64,000 nucleotides of DNA from Salinadaptatus halalkaliphilus (GCF_006543045.1 NZ_RBZW01000003.1:1-64000), one strand, 5' to 3'. Counted from the first letter of the stretch, positions 43,668 through 53,623 are shown. Notes: generated by a model not told the origin, from the sequence alone. Translations and numbers: made by a program.

Positions 43668-44096
43668 TCAGTCGGGTGTCGCTGGTTCATCAACGTGGTC
43701 GTGGTCGTCCGTCGGCGCATCGACGAGACCGGGAGCCAACCCGAGTACCACGTACAACACCCCGATCACTCGAGTTGCCGGGAGCAGCCAGGGCTTGGCC
43801 TCGAGGTCGAGCGGGTTCTCGTAAGCGATCGCGAGCCCGGCGGCAAGCATCCGTCGCGGAACCGTCGCGAGCAGGATTCCCAGCAGTGCAAACGGTGCCT
43901 GGAGGGGCTTTGGCAACCCACCCCGGAGAACGAGTCCACAGAAAGCCAGCCCCTCGAGTCGCGCAATCGGGAGCGTAATCCGTCGAAGTTGCCCGTCGTC
44001 GGGGTTCTCGAACGCGAACCGTTCCGCCATCTCGACGATCCGTCCCGGAACGACAACCCAGATGAGTCCGACGCAGAGGCCGAGTGCTCGGTTCAT
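43668..44096 (-). CDS. Small membrane protein, paralogue of 44093-44542
   Basis: 142 residues from the ATG at 44096. Helices: LGLCVGLIWVVVPGRIVEMA, ARLEGLAFCGLVLRGG, FALLGILLATVPRRMLAAGL and LLPATRVIGVLYVVLGLAPG. It shares the plan of the upstream gene: a first helix, P-x-x-ARxEG, a central helix pair, then ENPLDLEAKPWLLPATRVIGVLY versus NADDLELKPWVTPAARLLGGVY. The His/Asp tail (DDHDHVDEP) may bind metal. Overlaps the upstream gene by 4 bases. Function unknown. Confidence 0.78.
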   Translation of the reverse strand: MNRALGLCVGLIWVVVPGRIVEMAERFAFENPDDGQLRRITLPIARLEGLAFCGLVLRGGLPKPLQAPFALLGILLATVPRRMLAAGLAIAYENPLDLEAKPWLLPATRVIGVLYVVLGLAPGLVDAPTDDHDHVDEPATPD

Positions 44097-44542
44097 CGGA
44101 CCACCGTTGTGTCGGGGGCGTCCGTCCCGGTACCGTCGACTGATGCTCCCCTCTCGTCGTCGGTCGATCGCATCGAGAGCCCGACGACGAGCAGGTACAC
44201 CCCGCCCAGCAGGCGAGCCGCGGGTGTCACCCACGGCTTCAACTCGAGATCGTCCGCGTTCGTGTAGACCAGCGACTGGCTGAGTTGGATGATCGGCTGT
44301 GGAACGAGGACGATCACGACGCCGGCGACGCCGAGGAGCCCGCTGACGAGCCGCGATCCTGATTCTCGCCGCGCGAGCAGCCAGACGAACAGCACCCCTT
44401 CGACTCGAGCACCCCATAGCACGAGCGGGCGGCGGTCCGCGTTTTCGGGGGTTGCGAGGCCGATACGTTCGCAGGCCTCGATGACCGGTTTCGGTTTGGC
44501 GACCTCGAGGAGCCCGAACGCGATCAGTAGTGGTCTGAGCAT
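44093..44542 (-). CDS. Small membrane protein, paralogue of 43668-44096
   Basis: 149 residues from the ATG at 44542 (MLRPLLIAFGLLEVAKPKPV). It has four helices and the LELKPWVTPAARLLGGVYLLV motif in common with its neighbour, clear evidence of tandem gene duplication. The tail is acidic. The two genes form a coupled pair and may make a heteromer. No family recognised. Confidence 0.78.
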   Translation of the reverse strand: MLRPLLIAFGLLEVAKPKPVIEACERIGLATPENADRRPLVLWGARVEGVLFVWLLARRESGSRLVSGLLGVAGVVIVLVPQPIIQLSQSLVYTNADDLELKPWVTPAARLLGGVYLLVVGLSMRSTDDERGASVDGTGTDAPDTTVVR

Positions 44543-44763
44543 CGTGACGTGGTACGGTGTCAGGGGGCAAAAAACTCGAGTTCCCTCTCGGTACGTGTGT
44601 GGGTCGTCTCTCGAGCGACCCATCGCTGCCTAACAGGGATGATTGGAGGGTGAAATCGGGCACACGTCATCGATTTCACGCATCGGCCGACGGTTGGACC
44701 GGTACGAGCCGTCAATGGACACCTTTTCAATGGTGTTGGACGACGTTCCGAGTGAGAGATTCG

Positions 44764-45819
44764 ATGCCCGAGACATCCGACCGGAAAGACGATCACATTC
44801 GAATCATCGAAGACGAGGACGTCGAGACCTCCGGAACGGGGTTTGCCGAGGTCGAGCTCGTCCACGAGGCACTCCCCGAAATCCATCGTGACGAGATCGA
44901 CACGTCGACGACGCTGTTCGGGCACGAACTCGAAGCCCCCATCGTCATCGAGAGCATGACCGGCGGCCACCCCAACACGACCAAACTCAACCGCGCGCTC
45001 GCGGCGGCCGCCCAGGAGACGGGCGTCGCCATGGGCGTCGGCAGCCAGCGCGCCGGCCTCGACCTCGAGGACGACGCCGTTCTGGAGTCCTACACAGTCG
45101 TTCGGGAGGCCGCACCCGACGCCTTCCTGTACGGCAACGTCGGCGCAGCCCAGTTACTCGAGTACGACATCGGTGATGTCGAGGCGGCCGTCGATATGAT
45201 CGACGCCGACGCGATGGCGGTCCACCTGAACTTCCTCCAAGAGGCGGTCCAGCCGGAAGGTGACGTCGACGCGCGGGGTTGTCTCGCCGAGATCGAACAC
45301 GTTGCCGATCGGTTGTCGGTTCCCGTCGTCGTCAAGGAGACCGGCAACGGAATCTCGCGAGACACCGCCCGGCGACTCGCCGATGCGGGCGTCGACGCCA
45401 TCGATGTCGCCGGGCAGGGCGGGACGACGTGGTCCGGTATCGAGTCCCACCGGGCCGCCGCGGTCGGTGCCGACCGCCAGGCACAGATCGGACAACTATT
45501 TCGCGCCTGGGGCGTCCCGACCGCAGTCAGCACGCTCGAGGCCGCCGGCGAACACGACTGCGTCATCGCGAGCGGCGGCGTCCGCTCCGGACTAGACATC
45601 GCAAAAGCGATCGCACTCGGGGCACGTGCTGGCGGCCTGGCAAAACCGTTCCTGGGTCCTGCCGGCAAGGGCACCGATGCCGTCGTCGATCTCATCGAGA
45701 CGATTATGCTCGAGTTACGGACGGCGATGTTCGTCACCGGCTCGGAATCGGTCACCGATCTCAAGACGGCAGACTACGTCTGTCTCGGGCGGACACGCGA
45801 GTACCTCGATCAGCGATAG
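44764..45819 (+). CDS. fni: Type 2 isopentenyl-diphosphate delta-isomerase
   Basis: 351 residues from the ATG at 44764, which gives [16 protein letters not shown], the family start. [64 protein letters not shown] and [18 protein letters not shown] bind FMN and substrate. It interconverts IPP and DMAPP for archaeal isoprenoid lipids and carotenoids. The protein is FMN- and NADPH-dependent without net redox change. Monocistronic. Confidence 0.96.
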   Translation: MPETSDRKDDHIRIIEDEDVETSGTGFAEVELVHEALPEIHRDEIDTSTTLFGHELEAPIVIESMTGGHPNTTKLNRALAAAAQETGVAMGVGSQRAGLDLEDDAVLESYTVVREAAPDAFLYGNVGAAQLLEYDIGDVEAAVDMIDADAMAVHLNFLQEAVQPEGDVDARGCLAEIEHVADRLSVPVVVKETGNGISRDTARRLADAGVDAIDVAGQGGTTWSGIESHRAAAVGADRQAQIGQLFRAWGVPTAVSTLEAAGEHDCVIASGGVRSGLDIAKAIALGARAGGLAKPFLGPAGKGTDAVVDLIETIMLELRTAMFVTGSESVTDLKTADYVCLGRTREYLDQR

Positions 45820-45937
45820 CGGTTCGTGTCAACCGCGACGAGTTCGCGTCGTAGTGGCGCTCCTCGGTACGTCGATTCGAGCACAGCGTCGCAACTACCG
45901 AGTGTATCGCGTAAAAAACTGTCTCGAGTGGCGTTCC

Positions 45938-46105
45938 TTACAGGTCGCGCGGCTGGACCGTCTTCCGGTCGTTGGCTTCCGCGCGTCGGGCGGCGTCTTC
46001 GAGCAGCTCGTCGACTTCCTCGTCGAGTGCGTCGTAGAAGTCGGAGGCGACGTTCTTGTCATCGAGCGCTTCTTTCACGGCGGCTTTGACGATAAGGTCT
46101 GCCAT
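45938..46105 (-). CDS. Mini histone-fold protein (DUF1931-like)
   Basis: 55 residues from the ATG at 46105. MADLIVKAAVKEALDDKNVAS, DFYDALDEEVDELLEDAARRAEA and NDRKTVQPRDL follow the histone-fold order: short helix, long central helix, then the RKTVQPRDL strand-turn. Normal DUF1931 proteins contain two such folds in about 150 residues, while this one has a single fold that could dimerise. A TATA box lies 29 bases upstream. It may bind DNA or act in protein complexes. Confidence 0.85.
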   Translation of the reverse strand: MADLIVKAAVKEALDDKNVASDFYDALDEEVDELLEDAARRAEANDRKTVQPRDL

Positions 46106-46130
46106 ACGGTGTATTCGTTCCTCCTTCCAT

Positions 46131-46138
46131 GATATAAG
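46131..46138 (-). promoter_or_regulatory. TATA box of the mini histone-fold gene
   Basis: Plus-strand GATATAAG reads CTTATATC leftward, centred about 29 bases before the ATG at 46105. Confidence 0.5.
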
Positions 46139-46390
46139 TGTTGTGGTTATGGATGGAAATACGGGGGCCACAGCGGTTGATTCGACCGATTCGATGGGGG
46201 TCGCCACCGGAAAGTATATGGCTAATGAGCGATCGAACGGATCGTTTCCCCGATTGAATCGGTAAATCGGGCTCGCGCGCGGTGTGTGGGCCACTAGCGC
46301 CCGTTCTGTCGGTTCGATCCGGACCAGTTCGGGATTACAACCGCGCCCGCCGGTCGACGGATTCGAGTACGATCGACCCGGAGAACGGGT

Positions 46391-47149
46391 ATGCGCGAAC
46401 TCCTCGAGGCCGTCGCCGATGGCTCGCTTTCGCCGGCACAGGCACAGGCACAGTTACAGGGGTACGTGACCGACGATGCGGGTCGGTTCGACGCGGCCCG
46501 TCACGATCGTCGTGGCATTCCCGAAGCGATCCTCGCCGAAGGCAAGTCGGTCGAACAGGTCGTCACACTGGCCGAAACCGCCCTCGAAACCACCGATCGA
46601 GCGTTGCTCACTCGTATCTCGGACCGACAGTACCGCACACTCGCGTCGAGTCTCGAGGAGTCGGCTCCCGACGCGACCCTCGAGCGACGCGGATCGACGG
46701 TTCGTGTCTACACGCCAGCCCACGAGCCACCGACGCTCGAGGCGACGGTCGGGATCGTCACTGCGGGAGCGGTCGACGAAGGGGTCGCCGACGAGGCCCA
46801 CGTCGTCTGTGCGGACGCGGGTGCGACGATCGATCGCGTCGACGACATCGGCGTCGCAGCGCTCGATCGCACGCTGGACCAGGTCGACCGGCTTCGCGAG
46901 GCGGACGTCCTGATCGTCGCTGCCGGCCGCGAGGGCGCACTTCCGACCGTCGTCGCCGGCCTCGTCGATACGCCCGTTATCGGCCTCCCGGTCTCGAGTG
47001 GCTACGGTCACGGCGGCGATGGCGAGGCGGCGCTGGCCGGCATGCTCCAATCGTGTACGGTGCTGTCGGTCGTCAACGTCGACGCCGGCTTCGTCGCCGG
47101 CGGACAGGCGACGCTGATTGCTCGCGCAATCGACGCCGCCCGGAACTGA
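46391..47149 (+). CDS. larB: LarB, nickel-pincer cofactor biosynthesis (AIR carboxylase-like)
   Basis: 252 residues. [22 protein letters not shown] is the LarB helical lead. The C-terminal domain is PurE-like: [69 protein letters not shown] and [19 protein letters not shown]. LarB carboxylates nicotinic acid adenine dinucleotide, the first step in the nickel-pincer cofactor of lactate racemase-type enzymes. larC and larE are not in the window. Confidence 0.93.
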   Translation: MRELLEAVADGSLSPAQAQAQLQGYVTDDAGRFDAARHDRRGIPEAILAEGKSVEQVVTLAETALETTDRALLTRISDRQYRTLASSLEESAPDATLERRGSTVRVYTPAHEPPTLEATVGIVTAGAVDEGVADEAHVVCADAGATIDRVDDIGVAALDRTLDQVDRLREADVLIVAAGREGALPTVVAGLVDTPVIGLPVSSGYGHGGDGEAALAGMLQSCTVLSVVNVDAGFVAGGQATLIARAIDAARN

Positions 47150-47267
47150 GTTGGTACGCGTCTCGAAAACAAATTCTTTCGCTACCACAAAATCAGGGCG
47201 CGTTTGGCAAAGCGCTTTTAAGCTATCGGCGGGTAGATTTTGGTACCGGCCCCGGCCGGTGTGACCA

Positions 47268-47417
47268 ATGCCCACGTGCAATCACTGCAATGGACACGTT
47301 TCCGAGCGCTTTGCGCGCGTCTTCGCGGACGAAAACGGGGAGATTCACGCGTGTACCAACTGTTCGGCGAACGCAGGTATCGCTGAAGCTGCCAAAGAGC
47401 GAGCTCGCAGCGCATAG
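47268..47417 (+). CDS. 49-residue zinc-ribbon protein (DUF7563-like)
   Basis: [20 protein letters not shown], then a CxxC in HACTNCSAN, so two CxxC knuckles bind one zinc. The remainder is a short basic helix ending AKERARSA. Many haloarchaeal genomes carry several such proteins. Likely a nucleic-acid or protein-binding adapter. A TATA-like CTTTTAAG about 50 bases upstream suggests a leader of about 25 bases. Confidence 0.82.
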   Translation: MPTCNHCNGHVSERFARVFADENGEIHACTNCSANAGIAEAAKERARSA

Positions 47418-47481
47418 AACCGGCGCCACTGAGGCTGTGCAGTCGAGGCCCTTTTTGGACCCCTATTCGTATCCGCTCACG

Positions 47482-47733
47482 ATGAGCGGCGATCACGTCG
47501 TCTACGTCCTCGAGTGTGCAGATGGAAGCCTCTACACCGGTTATACGACCGATCTCGAGCGTCGCGTCGCCGAACACGACGCCGGTCGCGGCGCGAAGTA
47601 CACCCGCGGACGGACGCCGGTCGAACTTCGGTATCACGAGCGATACGATACCCGATCGGCGGCGATGTCCCGCGAGTACGAGATCAAACAACTGACGCGC
47701 GCGCAGAAAGCCGACCTCGTCGGTCTCGAGTAG
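47482..47733 (+). CDS. GIY-YIG nuclease-domain protein (UPF0213-like)
   Basis: 83 residues. [20 protein letters not shown] is the GIY-YIG motif (YVL...YTG). [20 protein letters not shown] carries the catalytic Arg and the KYT block, and [12 protein letters not shown] the final Glu region. UPF0213/YhbQ proteins are stand-alone GIY-YIG domains able to nick structured DNA. Role in repair is likely but unproven. Confidence 0.92.
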   Translation: MSGDHVVYVLECADGSLYTGYTTDLERRVAEHDAGRGAKYTRGRTPVELRYHERYDTRSAAMSREYEIKQLTRAQKADLVGLE

Positions 47734-47841
47734 TCGTTCGTCGGTTTCGCGTACCGCCACACTCAAGGTGACAGGATAGTCTCGTATTCGAGTCGCTCGA
47801 CCCCGAAAAATACATACCTGCGGTGCTAGTCTCGAGACGAC

Positions 47842-48801
47842 ATGGATATCGACATCGTCGAGGAACTCAAACAACCGGAATACACCGGCGAGAACCGGTG
47901 TGAACCGTGTACGATCGTGAACGTCGCGATCGCCGTCGTCGCCGGATCGCTCGTCGCCCGCCGATCCAGAATCGGCGGTGTACTCGCCGTGGGCGTGTCC
48001 CTCGCGCTCATCTATCTGCGGGGCTATCTCGTCCCCGGCACACCGACGCTGACGAAACGCTATCTGCCGCCGGCAGTCCTGCGCTGGTTCGGCAAGGATC
48101 CCGACCTCGAGACGGCGACCGGGTTCGACGGGCAGGAACTCGTCGCCGAGTCCGCGGCCGAGTCGACGACCGAGGAACCGACGGTCCCACAGTCGGAGAC
48201 GCCACCCGACGAGCACGCTGTCGACGCTCCCGAGACCGAGGAGACGCCGGCTACCGATCCCGAACCCGAGTCGGCACCGATCACCGACCTCGAGACGTAC
48301 TTTCTCGACCGAGACGTTCTCGAGCCCTGTGCCGATCGGGACGACCTCTGTGTGACCGCCGATTTCGAGCGGGCGTGGTTCGCGGAAATCGATGCACTCG
48401 AGGCGTCGGATCTCGATGCGCCGACGGCCATCGAGGCCTTCGGCTTCGACGTCGAGGCCGAGGAATTCTCGCTCGAGTACCGCGAGGACGCCGTCCTTCT
48501 CGTCTCGAAACGAGGGATGGCGGGCCGTTGGCCCTCTCGAGCGGCAATTCTTGCCGATGTCGCCGCGAGTCGTGCCCTCGAAACGTGGGTCAACGACTGG
48601 GAGACTGTCGATGCCGATACCAGGGGCCGGATCTGCAACGCGTTGCGGATGTTCCTCGAGCGCTGTCCGACCGGGGGCGACGTCGAGATGGGCGAGGAGG
48701 TCGTCGAATCCTGCTGTAGTTCTCACGACGTCATCGCGGTGACCTGCGAGGAGAGCGGGGAGCGTCTGTTCGAACAGCGCCTCGATGCGGTCGATCAGTG
48801 A
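47842..48801 (+). CDS. Haloarchaeal membrane-anchored protein, unknown
   Basis: 319 residues. The N-terminus has a CEPC pair (ENRCEPCTIVNVAIAVVAG), then two closely spaced helices (VAIAVVAGSLVA; VLAVGVSLALIYLRGYLV). A Pro/Glu/Thr acidic linker (about residues 100-150) precedes a soluble alpha/beta domain (DLCVTADFERAWFAEID, EYREDAVLLVSKRGMAGRWPS, CSSHDVIAVTCEES). GenBank-type haloarchaeal proteins of this build exist, but I know no function. Probably a membrane-tethered cytoplasmic domain. Confidence 0.78.
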   Translation: MDIDIVEELKQPEYTGENRCEPCTIVNVAIAVVAGSLVARRSRIGGVLAVGVSLALIYLRGYLVPGTPTLTKRYLPPAVLRWFGKDPDLETATGFDGQELVAESAAESTTEEPTVPQSETPPDEHAVDAPETEETPATDPEPESAPITDLETYFLDRDVLEPCADRDDLCVTADFERAWFAEIDALEASDLDAPTAIEAFGFDVEAEEFSLEYREDAVLLVSKRGMAGRWPSRAAILADVAASRALETWVNDWETVDADTRGRICNALRMFLERCPTGGDVEMGEEVVESCCSSHDVIAVTCEESGERLFEQRLDAVDQ

Positions 48802-48883
48802 TCGGGATCGACCGGCGCGCACTCGCCGTAACCCCTCCGTACGGGCGACAGCTTTAGGCGACCGAATGGAGTAGCGACGGTCG

Positions 48884-49393
48884 ATGGCGTTTAGCACCAC
48901 CCCCGACTGGTTTCACATCAGCGACGACGAGGAAATCGTCTGGGAGAGCCGGCCACACCCGATCGAACTGGGGGCCGGCGTCCCGGTCGGGGGCGTGCTG
49001 GCGTTTACCGGTCTGGGGCTGGCCGGTTGGGGACTGACCGAGGGGAGTGCCCTGTTGACGGTACTGGGACTGGTCTGTCTGCTCGGCGGCGCGGCTCTCG
49101 TCGGCGTTCGGTACCTCTTCTGGACGAACACCCGCTACGTGATCACCTCGAGCGAACTCTACAAGAAACACGGCGTCGTCTCGCGGGACGTTACCCAGTT
49201 TCGACTCGAGCGCGTCCAAAACACCAGCCTCAAGCAATCGATGACCGGCCGGGCGCTCGGCTACGGTGATCTGACCGTCTACACTGCCGGCTCGGGCGAC
49301 CCCGAGTTGACGTTCGAGCGCGTCCCCCGGCCCGAACACGCCTCGAGCATACTCAGTACGCAACTGGGGAAGGTCTCGAGTCCGGAGCCGTGA
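48884..49393 (+). CDS. PH-domain (bPH2/YdbS-like) membrane protein
   Basis: 169 residues. EEIVWESRPHPIELGAG begins the YdbS-type fold, two helices follow (VGGVLAFTGLGLAGWGLT; LLTVLGLVCLLGGAALVGV), then the PH core TNTRYVITSSELYKKHGVVS, RLERVQNTSLKQSMTGRALGY and GDLTVYTAGSGD. Bacterial homologues bind membranes and help control envelope stress. An integral membrane protein here. Confidence 0.88.
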   Translation: MAFSTTPDWFHISDDEEIVWESRPHPIELGAGVPVGGVLAFTGLGLAGWGLTEGSALLTVLGLVCLLGGAALVGVRYLFWTNTRYVITSSELYKKHGVVSRDVTQFRLERVQNTSLKQSMTGRALGYGDLTVYTAGSGDPELTFERVPRPEHASSILSTQLGKVSSPEP

Positions 49394-49465
49394 GTGTCGA
49401 GGCGGCGACAATCACTCCTTCAAAACACAAAACCTATTACATCAACGCCGGTCGGCCACTGTACA

Positions 49466-50065
49466 ATGTCACAACAGCGACTCGCAGCCACGGACCGGTC
49501 GGTATCGCGCGCCTCGAGCGTCGCCGCGAGTGCGGGACTGGGAGTGATCGCTGCCGTCGTCGGCTATCTCCTCACGTACGTCCTTGCCGCAAGCCAGGTC
49601 CGTGAGGTCGTCAGTGACAGCGTCCCGGAGTGGATCGGCGTCGCCTGGTTCTACTACAACGCACACTTAGTCGAAATCGAGACCACCGGCGAGTTCGGCG
49701 GTCTCGGTGGGACGACGACCGTCGATTTCCTCGCCGAATCCGAGAGTACACGAACGGTGTTGCTGTATGCCGTGCCGCCGCTCGTACTCGTCGGCGTCGG
49801 CGCGCTGTTGGCCTACCAGCTGGGCGTGACCGACCTCGGTGGGGCCGTCATCGTCGGTGTGCCGGTGACGATCGGATACGTCCTCGTCATGACCATCGGT
49901 GCCGTCGTCGCCGAGACGAGTTCCGAAGGCTCGTTCTTCGGTATCGAGGCGTCGGGCTCGATGTCGCCGGAACTCCTTCCCGCCATCGTCCTCGCTGGCT
50001 TGCTGTACCCGCTCGTGTTCGCTCCCGTCGGAAGCGTTCTGGTGACCGTTATGCGAGATCCATAA
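49466..50065 (+). CDS. Multi-TM membrane protein, unknown
   Basis: 199 residues from the ATG at 49466. An AT-rich CCTATTAC about 30 bases upstream supports this start over the earlier one at 49394. Helices: GLGVIAAVVGYLLTYVLAA, VLLYAVPPLVLVGVGALLA, VIVGVPVTIGYVLVMTIGA and LLPAIVLAGLLYPLVFAPVG. An extracellular loop of about 50 residues lies after helix 1. Such four-helix proteins are widespread in haloarchaea without known function. Confidence 0.72.
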   Translation: MSQQRLAATDRSVSRASSVAASAGLGVIAAVVGYLLTYVLAASQVREVVSDSVPEWIGVAWFYYNAHLVEIETTGEFGGLGGTTTVDFLAESESTRTVLLYAVPPLVLVGVGALLAYQLGVTDLGGAVIVGVPVTIGYVLVMTIGAVVAETSSEGSFFGIEASGSMSPELLPAIVLAGLLYPLVFAPVGSVLVTVMRDP

Positions 50066-50185
50066 CAACTATTTGATTACTTTGCGGACACTCCGGTCGC
50101 CGTCCAGAACGCGGCGACGACGCCGCTCCTGTCTGTTCAATATATTTATGTTGCACAAATATACTATGGTTGTGTAGTGTCAGTC

Positions 50186-50875
50186 ATGATCGAAGACAGC
50201 CTCTCGTATCCCGTCCGCAACGATTGGATTGGTCGTATACTGATCGGTGGCGTACTGACAGCGCTCGGTGTCCTGTTGTTCCCCCTCTTTTTGGTGATGG
50301 GGTACTACGTCCGAGTACTCGAGGCGACGACAAACGGCGACGCCGATCCGCCGGAATTCACCGAGTGGGGTGGACTTTTCGTCGACGGACTCAAGGCCAC
50401 GGTCATCGCATTTGTCTACTCGTTCGTGCCGTTTCTCCTCTGGGGCGTCGTCGTGTTCGGCCTGGTCGGTGCCGGCGGCGCAATCGGCGGTGACGGCGGT
50501 GGTCTCCTCACTGGCCTCGGTCTCGTGTCGATGTTGCTCGTGTTGCCGCTGATGTTGCTAATCTACTACCTCGTCCCAGCGGCCCTTGCGAGCTTTGCAA
50601 GCACCGGCAGCGTCGGCGCGGCCTTCGACGTCGACACGCTGAAGCCGGTCTTGCTCAGCAGCGACTACGTCATCGCCATCTTGATTCCGTTCGTCATCGG
50701 CGTCGTGTTGAACATCGTTGGATTCATCCTCGGGATGACCGTCGTTGGCATCGTGCTCGTTCCCTTCGTGTCGTTCTACGCGTACATGGTCATCTTCCGA
50801 CTGTTCGGCCTCGCGTTCGCAAAGCAAACCAGCCGTGGTCGAACCCGCCAGACCGGTGCGATGGCCGGCCTCTGA
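50186..50875 (+). CDS. DUF4013 membrane protein
   Basis: 229 residues from the ATG at 50186. IEDSLSYPVRNDWIGRILIGG opens the DUF4013 fold, then GYYVRVLEATTNGDADPPEF, the conserved loop between the first helices. About five helices follow (VIAFVYSFVPFLLWG, GLVSMLLVLPLMLLIYYLV, VIAILIPFVIGVVLNIVG, and others). A GTG at 50177 is an alternative start. TATA-like sequences AAATATACT and ATATATTTATG precede it. Function unknown. Confidence 0.87.
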   Translation: MIEDSLSYPVRNDWIGRILIGGVLTALGVLLFPLFLVMGYYVRVLEATTNGDADPPEFTEWGGLFVDGLKATVIAFVYSFVPFLLWGVVVFGLVGAGGAIGGDGGGLLTGLGLVSMLLVLPLMLLIYYLVPAALASFASTGSVGAAFDVDTLKPVLLSSDYVIAILIPFVIGVVLNIVGFILGMTVVGIVLVPFVSFYAYMVIFRLFGLAFAKQTSRGRTRQTGAMAGL

Positions 50876-50972
50876 TCGGACCACGTGATCGTCCGCCACG
50901 CCTCGAGTGATCCGTCCCACCACGGGCCGCGAAGGAAACGCCTTTGTCCCATCGCCCCCCGCTTTCAGCCAG

Positions 50973-53330
50973 ATGGAGGTCGCCGAGGTTCTACCCGAGT
51001 TCGCCGACGCCTTCGCCTTCGAGGAGTTCAATCGGATGCAACGCGAGGCCGTCCCCGCACTGCTCGAGCGCGAGGACAACGTCGTCGCGAGCGCGCCGAC
51101 GGCCTCGGGGAAGACGGCACTGGCCGAACTCGCGATCTGTAAGACGCTCGCCGAGGGCGGTACGGCGCTGTTTATCGCGCCGATGCGAGCCCTGACCAAC
51201 GAGAAAGAAGACGACTGGGACCGGTTCGAGGCGCTTGACTACTCGGTCTACGTCGTCACGGGCGAACGCGAGCTGAACTCACGACGCGCGCGCCGGGCCG
51301 ATATCCTCGTGATGACCCCCGAGAAGCTCGATTCGGCGACCCGCAAACACGATTCGCGACGCTACGACTTCGTCACCGACATCGACGTCTGTGTCATCGA
51401 CGAAGTTCACCTGCTCGACGCCGACCGCCGGGGCTCGGTGCTCGAGGTGACGATCTCCCGGCTGCGCCGGCTCTGTAAGCCCCGGGTCGTCGCGTTGTCG
51501 GCGACGATGCCCAACGTCGACGATGTCGCGGCGTGGCTCGACGCCCCCGCGGAGACGACCTTTGAGTTCGGCGAGGAGTACCGGCCCGTCGACCTCAACG
51601 CTGGCGTGAAAACGTATACGCACGGGGAGAACTCCTTTGCCGACAAGTACCGCCGACTGTATCGGGCACTCGACATCGCCGAACCCCACCTCCGGGAGGA
51701 CGGCCAGACGCTCGTGTTCGTCTCCTCCCGACAAGACACCGTCCGCGCGGCCAAGAAAGCCAGAGACGAGATCGCCGAGCGAGACATCCCGATCGGCGCT
51801 CGAGGCGACTACGACTTTCACACCGACGCCAGTGACCTCGAGAACGACACCCTTCGCCAATCGGTCCTCGACGGCGTGGCCTTTCACCACGCCGGCCTCT
51901 CGAAGAACGATCGCGACCTGGTCGAGGAGTGGTTCAAGGAAGGCCACGTCGAACTCCTCTTTTCGACATCGACGCTGGCCTGGGGCGTCAACCTGCCCGC
52001 CCGCTGTGTCGTCATCCGCGACACGAAACTGCACGATCCCCTCGAGGGCGAAGTCGACATGAGTCCGCTGGACGTCCTCCAGATGCTCGGGCGGGCGGGC
52101 CGGCCCGGCTACGACGACATCGGCTACGGCTGGGTCGTCTGCGACGGGGCCGAGGCCGACAAGTACCGCCGGTTGCTTCAAGAGGGCAAAGAGATCGAGT
52201 CCCGGCTGGCCGAGAGCTTAGAGACCCACCTCAACGCCGAGATCGCGATGGGGACGATCACCGACTTAGAAGACGTGATGGACTGGCTCGAGACGACGTT
52301 TTACTACGTTCGCGGCCAGTCGAAACCCGAGGCCTACGACTTTCCGAACCTGCGCCAGCGCGTCCGGGACTGTCTCGAGGGGCTGGTCGATCGCGGTTTC
52401 GTCGAGACCGGCGAGGACCTCTCGATCGAGGCGACAGCCCGTGGCGTGCTCGCCTCGAAATACTATCTGCGACTCGAGACGGCGGCGACGTTCGCCGATC
52501 TCTGTGACCGTGTCGGCGATGGAGACACAGCCCTCGAGACTGGTGACATCCTCGAGGCGGTCGCGACCGCCGGCGAGTTCGACTCGGTGTCGGCCCGCCA
52601 GGACGAACGCGACGCGATCAGTGCGGTACTGGTCGGCGTCGACACCGAGGATCTCGACGCGGGCGAGCGGAAGGTCCTCGCAATTCTTCGCAGCGCGGCC
52701 GACGGCCGACTCCCCACGGAGTTACGAAGCGACGCCTGGGTCATCCAGCGCAATGCGAGTCGCCTCGTGTCCGCGCTCGGGGCGTTCCTCGATCGGTTCG
52801 TCGGCCCTCACGCCGCAAACCTCGCCCGGCGAGTCGAGGCCCGCATCGAGAACGGCGTCGCCGAGGACGCCGTCGGGCTGACGGCGATCGACGGCGTCGG
52901 CCCCGGTCGGGCGAGCAACCTCTCGAAGGACGGATTAGCGACTCCTGGCGATGTCGTCGACGCCGGCGTCGCAGGACTCGTCGACGCCGGCCTCTCGGAG
53001 GGGGTCGCCGAACGCGTTTACGAGGGTGCCCAGTCCCTGCCCGCGATCGACCTCGAGTGGGGTTCGTTCCCCGAGCGCATCGCCACCGGCGAGAACGAGG
53101 TCTGTGAGGTTACCGTTCGCAACGTCGGCGAACCCGCTCGGGCGGGCATTCGTGTAACGGTCAACGATGTCGAGATGACGAGGACGGCCACCTATCTCCG
53201 CAGCGAGGAGACGGTACCCGTCGGCGTCTTCGGTGCCGACGAAGACGGTCTCGAGTTTAGCGTCAGCGTTGCCTTCCCCGAGGAGCCGCTGCTACCCGTG
53301 ACGGACTCGCGAACCGTCGACGTTCTGTAG
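50973..53330 (+). CDS. Ski2/Hel308-like DEAD/DEAH-box helicase with HhH and Ig-like tail
   Basis: 785 residues. Motif I SAPTASGKTALAE, Ia APMRALTNEK, II CVIDEVHLLD, III LSATMPN, IV-V VFVSSRQDT and STSTLAWGVNLPARCV, VI QMLGRAGRPGYDD. The C-terminal part has a winged-helix/ratchet region, then a helix-hairpin-helix (LTAIDGVGPGRASNL). A final beta-rich domain (NEVCEVTVRNVGEPARAG) follows, which is not found in Hel308 itself. It unwinds DNA or RNA duplexes in repair or RNA turnover. Start at 50973 (MEVAEVLPEFADAFAFEEF) by family fit. Confidence 0.92.
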   Translation: MEVAEVLPEFADAFAFEEFNRMQREAVPALLEREDNVVASAPTASGKTALAELAICKTLAEGGTALFIAPMRALTNEKEDDWDRFEALDYSVYVVTGERELNSRRARRADILVMTPEKLDSATRKHDSRRYDFVTDIDVCVIDEVHLLDADRRGSVLEVTISRLRRLCKPRVVALSATMPNVDDVAAWLDAPAETTFEFGEEYRPVDLNAGVKTYTHGENSFADKYRRLYRALDIAEPHLREDGQTLVFVSSRQDTVRAAKKARDEIAERDIPIGARGDYDFHTDASDLENDTLRQSVLDGVAFHHAGLSKNDRDLVEEWFKEGHVELLFSTSTLAWGVNLPARCVVIRDTKLHDPLEGEVDMSPLDVLQMLGRAGRPGYDDIGYGWVVCDGAEADKYRRLLQEGKEIESRLAESLETHLNAEIAMGTITDLEDVMDWLETTFYYVRGQSKPEAYDFPNLRQRVRDCLEGLVDRGFVETGEDLSIEATARGVLASKYYLRLETAATFADLCDRVGDGDTALETGDILEAVATAGEFDSVSARQDERDAISAVLVGVDTEDLDAGERKVLAILRSAADGRLPTELRSDAWVIQRNASRLVSALGAFLDRFVGPHAANLARRVEARIENGVAEDAVGLTAIDGVGPGRASNLSKDGLATPGDVVDAGVAGLVDAGLSEGVAERVYEGAQSLPAIDLEWGSFPERIATGENEVCEVTVRNVGEPARAGIRVTVNDVEMTRTATYLRSEETVPVGVFGADEDGLEFSVSVAFPEEPLLPVTDSRTVDVL

Positions 53331-53623
53331 GGCGACAGTTCGCTGTCGGCGCTGACGCGGTCTCCGTCGCCCACGCTGAAATTGTTACGTCGTCTTCAAA
53401 TACACCGACGACTGGACGGATGTGTTGTCCCTCGCCCATTAGTAATCTATAACGTGTATTTGGAGCGTACAAGATCCGGTACCCACACGTTTATGAACTG
53501 GGACGGGCACGCCAATATCGTGGTGGGCAATAACACCCATGAACCCGTCACGACGGAACACAGTGAGACAGTGAATACACTCTCTCTCGACAGCCACAGC
53601 CGTCGAATCAAGCGAGGATATCC

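Noticed and set aside
53263-53472. Minus-strand small gene between the helicase and gshA
   Set aside because: It overlaps the helicase end, becomes Arg-rich, and no TATA box sits at the right distance.
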